NCBI RefSeq assembly: GCF_000002865.3 | Contig: NW_001865068.1 | Span: 248,357 to 312,356 of the forward strand | Source of the DNA: Monosiga brevicollis MX1 | Taxonomy: Eukaryota; Opisthokonta; Choanoflagellata; Craspedida; Salpingoecidae | Length of the DNA stretch: 64,000 bases | Direction of reading: 5' to 3' | Part shown: piece by piece, positions 60,001 through 64,000 of the stretch | Layout of the letters: every line of letters starts with the position of its first letter | Position numbering within the stretch: the first letter of the stretch is position 1 | Translations under genes and position numbers: made by a program | Notes under the pieces: generated by a model | Told to the model about the DNA's origin: nothing | What the model saw: the letters and a program-made list of their open reading frames with translations, nothing else | The model's database searches: none

Positions 60001-62412
60001 GTGGTTTCGGGGGCGTAGGTGTCGTGGTGGGTAAAATGCCCAGCTGAGCTAGGGCTCTGGTCAACAGGCCCACATCAAGCAATCCCAACGAGGGGGCGGC
60101 GTTGTCGGCAGTCGGTGGCACCGAAGCAGTTTCATCGGTAAATACGTCATTGTCCTCATTCGTGTCAGCTTGTTGTTGACTCGAATCTGACAGTTGTTCC
60201 TCCTCTGCTGTCGCCGTGTTGCCCTGCTGCGCCTCGAGCGCCGCCAAGAGTTGTGCCTGGACCAGTGCCAGGCCGTCGTCTTCAGAAGTGGATGGTGCTT
60301 TCGGTTCTGGTCGAGCTGGGTCAGGCAGCTTCTCGTGTACAGACTCGGGGTTGGCTGATGCCACTGCAACGCGCCGTGGAGCTGTGGCAGCGAGAGGGCG
60401 AGGTGAATCATCTCGCGCGAGTGAGGAATAAATCAAATCTTGAACACAGGGGAAAGAACGCTTGAGGCCACTCACCATTGACGCTGGCAATGGAGCCACG
60501 GGAGGAGGACGTCCCATTGGGTTGGCTCGCCATGGATTGCGCAGTTGTTGGCCGAGAAGGTAGATCGCCGCCATCCATCCACGCTGTGCGCAAACTGGGT
60601 GCCGTACGCTCAGGTGCGGTTGGCTGATAGTTCAGAAGAACAGGTCAAATGGCATCGCGATCCGCAGCACCGGCAGCAACACCGGCAGCAATGTCTAGAG
60701 GGGCCAAAACAGACTTGGCTCACCTGCACTGCGGACACCACGGCAGTCGTAGACTGGGGCCGCACTTGGCCCGACATTTGCGGTAGCAGAACACCATGAT
60801 TAGGGCGGCAATCAAAGAACCTTTGACCTGCAGGCGGTTGGAGGAGTGAGCTTAAACTGAACCTGTAGAGGAGAAGGAAGCACATACTCGAAAACAAGGC
60901 GGAGAACTTACCGAGTAGACTGCCGTCATTAGTGCCGGTGGCCCCATCAAGTTCGACGCCAAGCCACAAGCCTTTGCCGTTGTCAAATGCTGCGGTTTGA
61001 TGACGCGTGCAGTGAGGCTAGCACGCGCGAGAGGGCTTACTGCCTTGGGCACAAGACAGGAGGATCGAGACTCACGTGTGCGGCCGACAAAGCGCAAGAC
61101 CCCGGATCCATACCCGTCAACTAGAACGCGCTGGTCCAAGTGATCCTTGGTGAGAACCTCGAATGATACTATAACCACCAGAGAACGGTCAAGCATTCAA
61201 GTTGAGAGCGGACTGATCAAATGACAGCAGTGAAATGACTATAAGTGCGGCATGAAAATGGGACAACGGACACTACCGGGCGAGATCCACCCTTCCCATC
61301 GCACACTCTGGCCATAGGTTCGTACCTGGAACGATTTTGCGAGTGCCGCCCTCGGCACGTTTGCGGCGAGCCGTCTCATCAGGTGCCTGCAGGCCATAGT
61401 CAGTGTTTGTTAGGTTTCAAAAGCGCCACACGAAGGAAAAGCAAGAAATAAAGAAAGAAAGAAGGAAAGAAAGAAGAAGCAGCAGCAGTGGCAGATATAG
61501 GGCACGCCAAGAGAGAAGAATCAGCCAACATACTCTGCTCTTGCGTGGTGCTGACGCTGACTCTTGAGTTGAGGGAAACGTTGGGCCGTTGGAAGAAGGC
61601 ACTTCTTCTGCCTCGTCATCGCTGCTGTCCTCGAGCACGCGGTGGTGCACCTGTATCGCCGAGCTGGTAGGGGAGGATATGAGGGCTCCAGGAGCAGCGC
61701 TGGAAGGTAAGGATTCCGTAGGTTCGGCGCCAGAGCTTCGGTTGCCAGGATGGATGGTGTTGGTGACGACAGTGGCTCGGGGCACGTTGGATTCGCCTTG
61801 GCCAAGTATGGCACTTCCCAACGTGAAGTCAGAGGTATTCGCAACATGTGTGTGTTGAGCTGCTTGGCGGCGCTGATCCTGTAGATTGGCTGCACGTTGC
61901 AAAGTATTCATTGTTTCCACAAACTCGTCTCCTTGTGAGCCAGCGAGTAACATGCGCTCCGTTCGCTGGCGATCTGCGGACAGCTGCGCTCGTGTTTTGG
62001 AGGCCAAGGTGGCATCTTTGCCCGGTTGGGGTGACGCGGCATCTGAAGCTGGGGTTAGATTGATGACTCGGGTTGGGGCGGCTGCTGGTCGAACCAGTGT
62101 GGGCTGAAGGGGCGGGGACCAGGGGCGGTCTCTGGTATCGGTGGTATCGGGTGTTCTGGTGCCGACTGCAGCGGAATCGGACGTTGCACTGTTGGGGATA
62201 GCGTCCAGATCGAGGGCCTCCATGGCAGGGTTGCGCAAAGGGGGAAGCTGATTTGGCAGCCGCGGCATGGTGGGCCGTGCAAACTGGGGGCGCGGTGCCA
62301 AGTTGGCACGTAGGCCAGGTGCTTGACGTGCAAAGGGGTCAAACCGTGGTGCCGGCTCGACGCCTGCGACATCCGTCGACCCGGCACCCTCCGCAGCCGA
62401 ATTCTCGGCCAT
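57045..62412 (-). CDS. CAP-Gly/ankyrin-repeat/PH domain protein
   Basis: A large minus-strand gene; my exons 62412-61534, 61386-61326, 61168-61076, 60989-60912, 60827-60724, 60623-60476 and 60411-59999 join in phase (592 codons), then further exons run to a stop at 57045. A Pro/Ser-rich N-terminus leads to a CAP-Gly domain at about 313-405 (VLVDGYGSGVLRFVGRT, GLWLGVELDGATGTNDGSL and FFDCRPNHGVLLP). CAP-Gly domains bind tubulin tails and EB proteins. After a linker come four or five ankyrin repeats (TALHKAAFHGQTARIKRIL, DGKTAMHWV, GRTPLHWAAASG). A PH domain (RRKFFWLKSATG, VKSLCLVADSAAEQALWLRAL) is near the end. CLIP3/CLIP4 also mix ankyrins with CAP-Gly, but in the reverse order and without PH. 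One frame slip in ankyrin repeat 2 near 59713 is noted separately. The PH-to-C-terminal splice (about 57300-57400) is not resolved. Confidence 0.8.
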
Positions 62413-62577
62413 GGCGATGTGTGCGGCAGAGAGCTGAACACACTCACGAATCGGCAGCAACTCAACGCTGACGTACGTACCACCCAGACCCCAGATCCGC
62501 CACTGACAAGCCAGCAGCCAGCCAGGCTCTGCGCTGGGCGCTGGAGTTGATCGACCTCCACTCTCTCCTTTTTTGCT

Positions 62578-62620
<43 letters not shown>

Positions 62621-63022
62621 CAAGAAAACGAACCCAAAAAGTTTAAAATTATTATTATCACAATACCCCTCGAAAATGATTCGAATGATGTCGGCGATCG
62701 GGATCTGCCCATAGTCACTGCTCCGGTTGAGCGTCGCTCCCCGCTGTAGATGGCGGGGTTGAGGGGGTTGCAAGAAGGCGTCCTTTTTGTCCCTGACCAA
62801 TGACGATGGCTCGAAAATAGCGAAGCTCGTTCAATCAAATTTAGATACTTAACACACGCGCGTCACACACATGTCGCAACAGCCTCCCGAAGCAAGGAAT
62901 CGTCCATTTCACCCTCCGGGGTCATGAAAGTAAATCGGGAGGCTGAAGGTAATAAGAAAAATAAAGACAATGATCACAAAACTCTCTGAGCCGCCCGCTT
63001 GCTTTGGTGGCAGGCAGACATT
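62413..63022. repeat. Spacer with (AC)n and no recognised gene
   Basis: About 600 bases hold an (AC)n run (about 62579-62617) followed by an AT-rich patch (62640-62670). A minus-strand frame runs into the CAP-Gly gene start but includes the microsatellite, so I do not treat it as coding. Confidence 0.6.
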
Positions 63023-64000
63023 TTAGGCCTCGAGGTTGCTGTCCAGGGAGCGAAGCGGGGCGCGGGGACCAACGACGGCAGCATCACACGACTTTCGAGG
63101 TGGCGCAACAGCCATGGGCTTTGAGCGAGGGGCGGCCGGGAGCGAGCGCCGCCCGGCCATCTTGTCGAGGCACGCGGTCGTTGCCACTGGCAATTGTCTG
63201 TGCAACTCACGCCATTGATAGCGCTTGGTAGGAAGACTTGGGCGCTGGTTGAGCAGTGTGTGTATGGTCGAATCGCTGTGCACCAAGCTGCTGTTCTCAA
63301 CGCGGTTGTTGGTGCGTAGTTCTTCAAGAAGCATCGCCATGCCCACGGCATCATGTCGGACTGTCAGCTCAAGCTCCAGTCCGGGGGCGGCGCGGATCAT
63401 ATCACGCACTGTTTTGCATGGCTGCACGGCTGCCAATATACCGTTGACCTGCATGATGCGATCACCCACAAAGAGCTTGCTGGCAATGCTCGGGGTCACC
63501 TCCACCACGTACGAGCCCACAGTTTGAGCCTCGGTGGTGGGAAAGTCATTGGGGCCCAGCAAGAAAAAGCCGGCTCTGCCATTCAGCGCTCGCGGCACCG
63601 TGACCTGGGTGCAGATCCACACACGCGGGCAGAAAACACGAGCGGGCAGGTGAATGAGATACGCTATGGCTGGCGTGGGTCCATGGCTGAGCATAAGGAG
63701 AGGTCAACGGTCTGAGACGTACCGTACGGGTACTCAGTAGCTCGTGCTGAAGTGCCACAGGGGCTGGGCCAACCACCACCGTCATGAATTGGCTATCTGC
63801 CAGCACATCCTTGAGCATGGCTTGTACCTGACCTGATCAAGGGGGAAGAGTCAGAAAACAGAATGAGACTTGGTCCGCCAAATTTGGCCATATGCCAAAA
63901 CGAGGGCCTGCCAGCATGACGTTTGACCAAAGCTCAGGTACGATGCACAGACCATAGGTGCAGCTACTCAGGTCCATGTCATTAATGGCATGCAATTGCT
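63023..64000 (-). CDS. Tandem-PDZ protein, 3' part
   Basis: Visible exons on the minus strand are 64000-63953 (open at the window edge), 63832-63723 and 63604-63023, with consistent phases. The first two encode the end of one PDZ domain (AINDMDLSSCTYGQVQAMLK, then FMTVVV). The last encodes a second one: RAGFFLLGPND, GSYVVEVTPSIASKLFVGDR, IMQVNGILAAV and LELELTV. The carboxylate-binding loop of the second is GFFLL rather than GLGF. A serine/proline-rich tail follows, ending SLDSNLEA. The gene must begin right of the window, so the number of PDZ domains is unknown; it presumably is a scaffold protein under the plasma membrane. Confidence 0.72.

Noticed and set aside
57045-62412. Separate CAP-Gly and ankyrin/PH genes
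   Set aside because: Seven upstream exons join in phase, and the exon with the linker ends in phase 0 exactly at the ankyrin exon with good splice signals, so one gene is simpler; not proven.

Overview
This is nuclear DNA of a compact, intron-rich, GC-rich protist genome, most likely a choanoflagellate and closest in style to Monosiga brevicollis. That name is an inference; no search was run. The reasons are many short GT-AG introns (roughly 60-200 bp), gene spacing of a few hundred bases, abundant (CA)n, (CT)n and poly-A/T tracts, and gene content that mixes animal-type phosphotyrosine signalling (a receptor tyrosine kinase, an SH2 adaptor, a pseudokinase) with animal-type families (MCTP, SKA1, PLXDC/TEM7, NECAB, MINDY, CTR9, TMEM104). 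Two assembly gaps (13794-13968 and 48312-48575) sit in simple repeats. I saw no transposon, virus-like element, CRISPR array, operon or rRNA. I rebuilt gene models by eye from splice sites, reading phase and family alignment; for twelve genes the full set of exon phases closes exactly.

Layout. 0-7 kb: 3' end of an MCTP-like C2/transmembrane protein (+), a PPT2-like lysosomal thioesterase (-), a C14orf119-like small protein (+), and kinetochore SKA1 (-). 7-13 kb: BLM/RecQ helicase (+), divergent from SKA1. 14-18 kb: receptor tyrosine kinase with an LDLa module (+). 18-25 kb: an orphan 142-aa protein (-), minisatellites, a GH27 alpha-galactosidase (-), and a PDZ protein (+). 25-29 kb: a membrane-anchored SH2 adaptor (+) and a ropporin/RIIa-phosphagen kinase fusion (+). 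30-37 kb: an orphan type I membrane protein (-), a NECAB-like EF-hand protein with a tail anchor (+), and MINDY deubiquitinase (+). 37-48 kb: a Ser/Thr kinase (-) divergent from a PLXDC/TEM7-like receptor (+), then CTR9 of the PAF1 complex (-). 48-57 kb: TMEM104 transporter-like (+), an orphan two-TM protein (+), a CCDC89-like coiled coil (-), and a myristoylated pseudokinase (+). 57-64 kb: a CAP-Gly/ankyrin/PH protein (-) and the 3' end of a tandem-PDZ protein (-).

Most interesting points: (1) a single protein joining a nearly complete ropporin-type RIIa dimerization/docking module to a phosphagen kinase, which suggests an ATP-buffering enzyme tethered in the flagellum; (2) a single-pass, membrane-anchored SH2 adaptor carrying four copies of a Y-(E/D)-(E/D)-V motif plus YxN and YDxP sites, so that it may be both phosphotyrosine ligand and reader; (3) an N-myristoylated, catalytically degenerate kinase; (4) a CAP-Gly-ankyrin-PH architecture. 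The genes are independent loci, and no shared pathway is proven by position.
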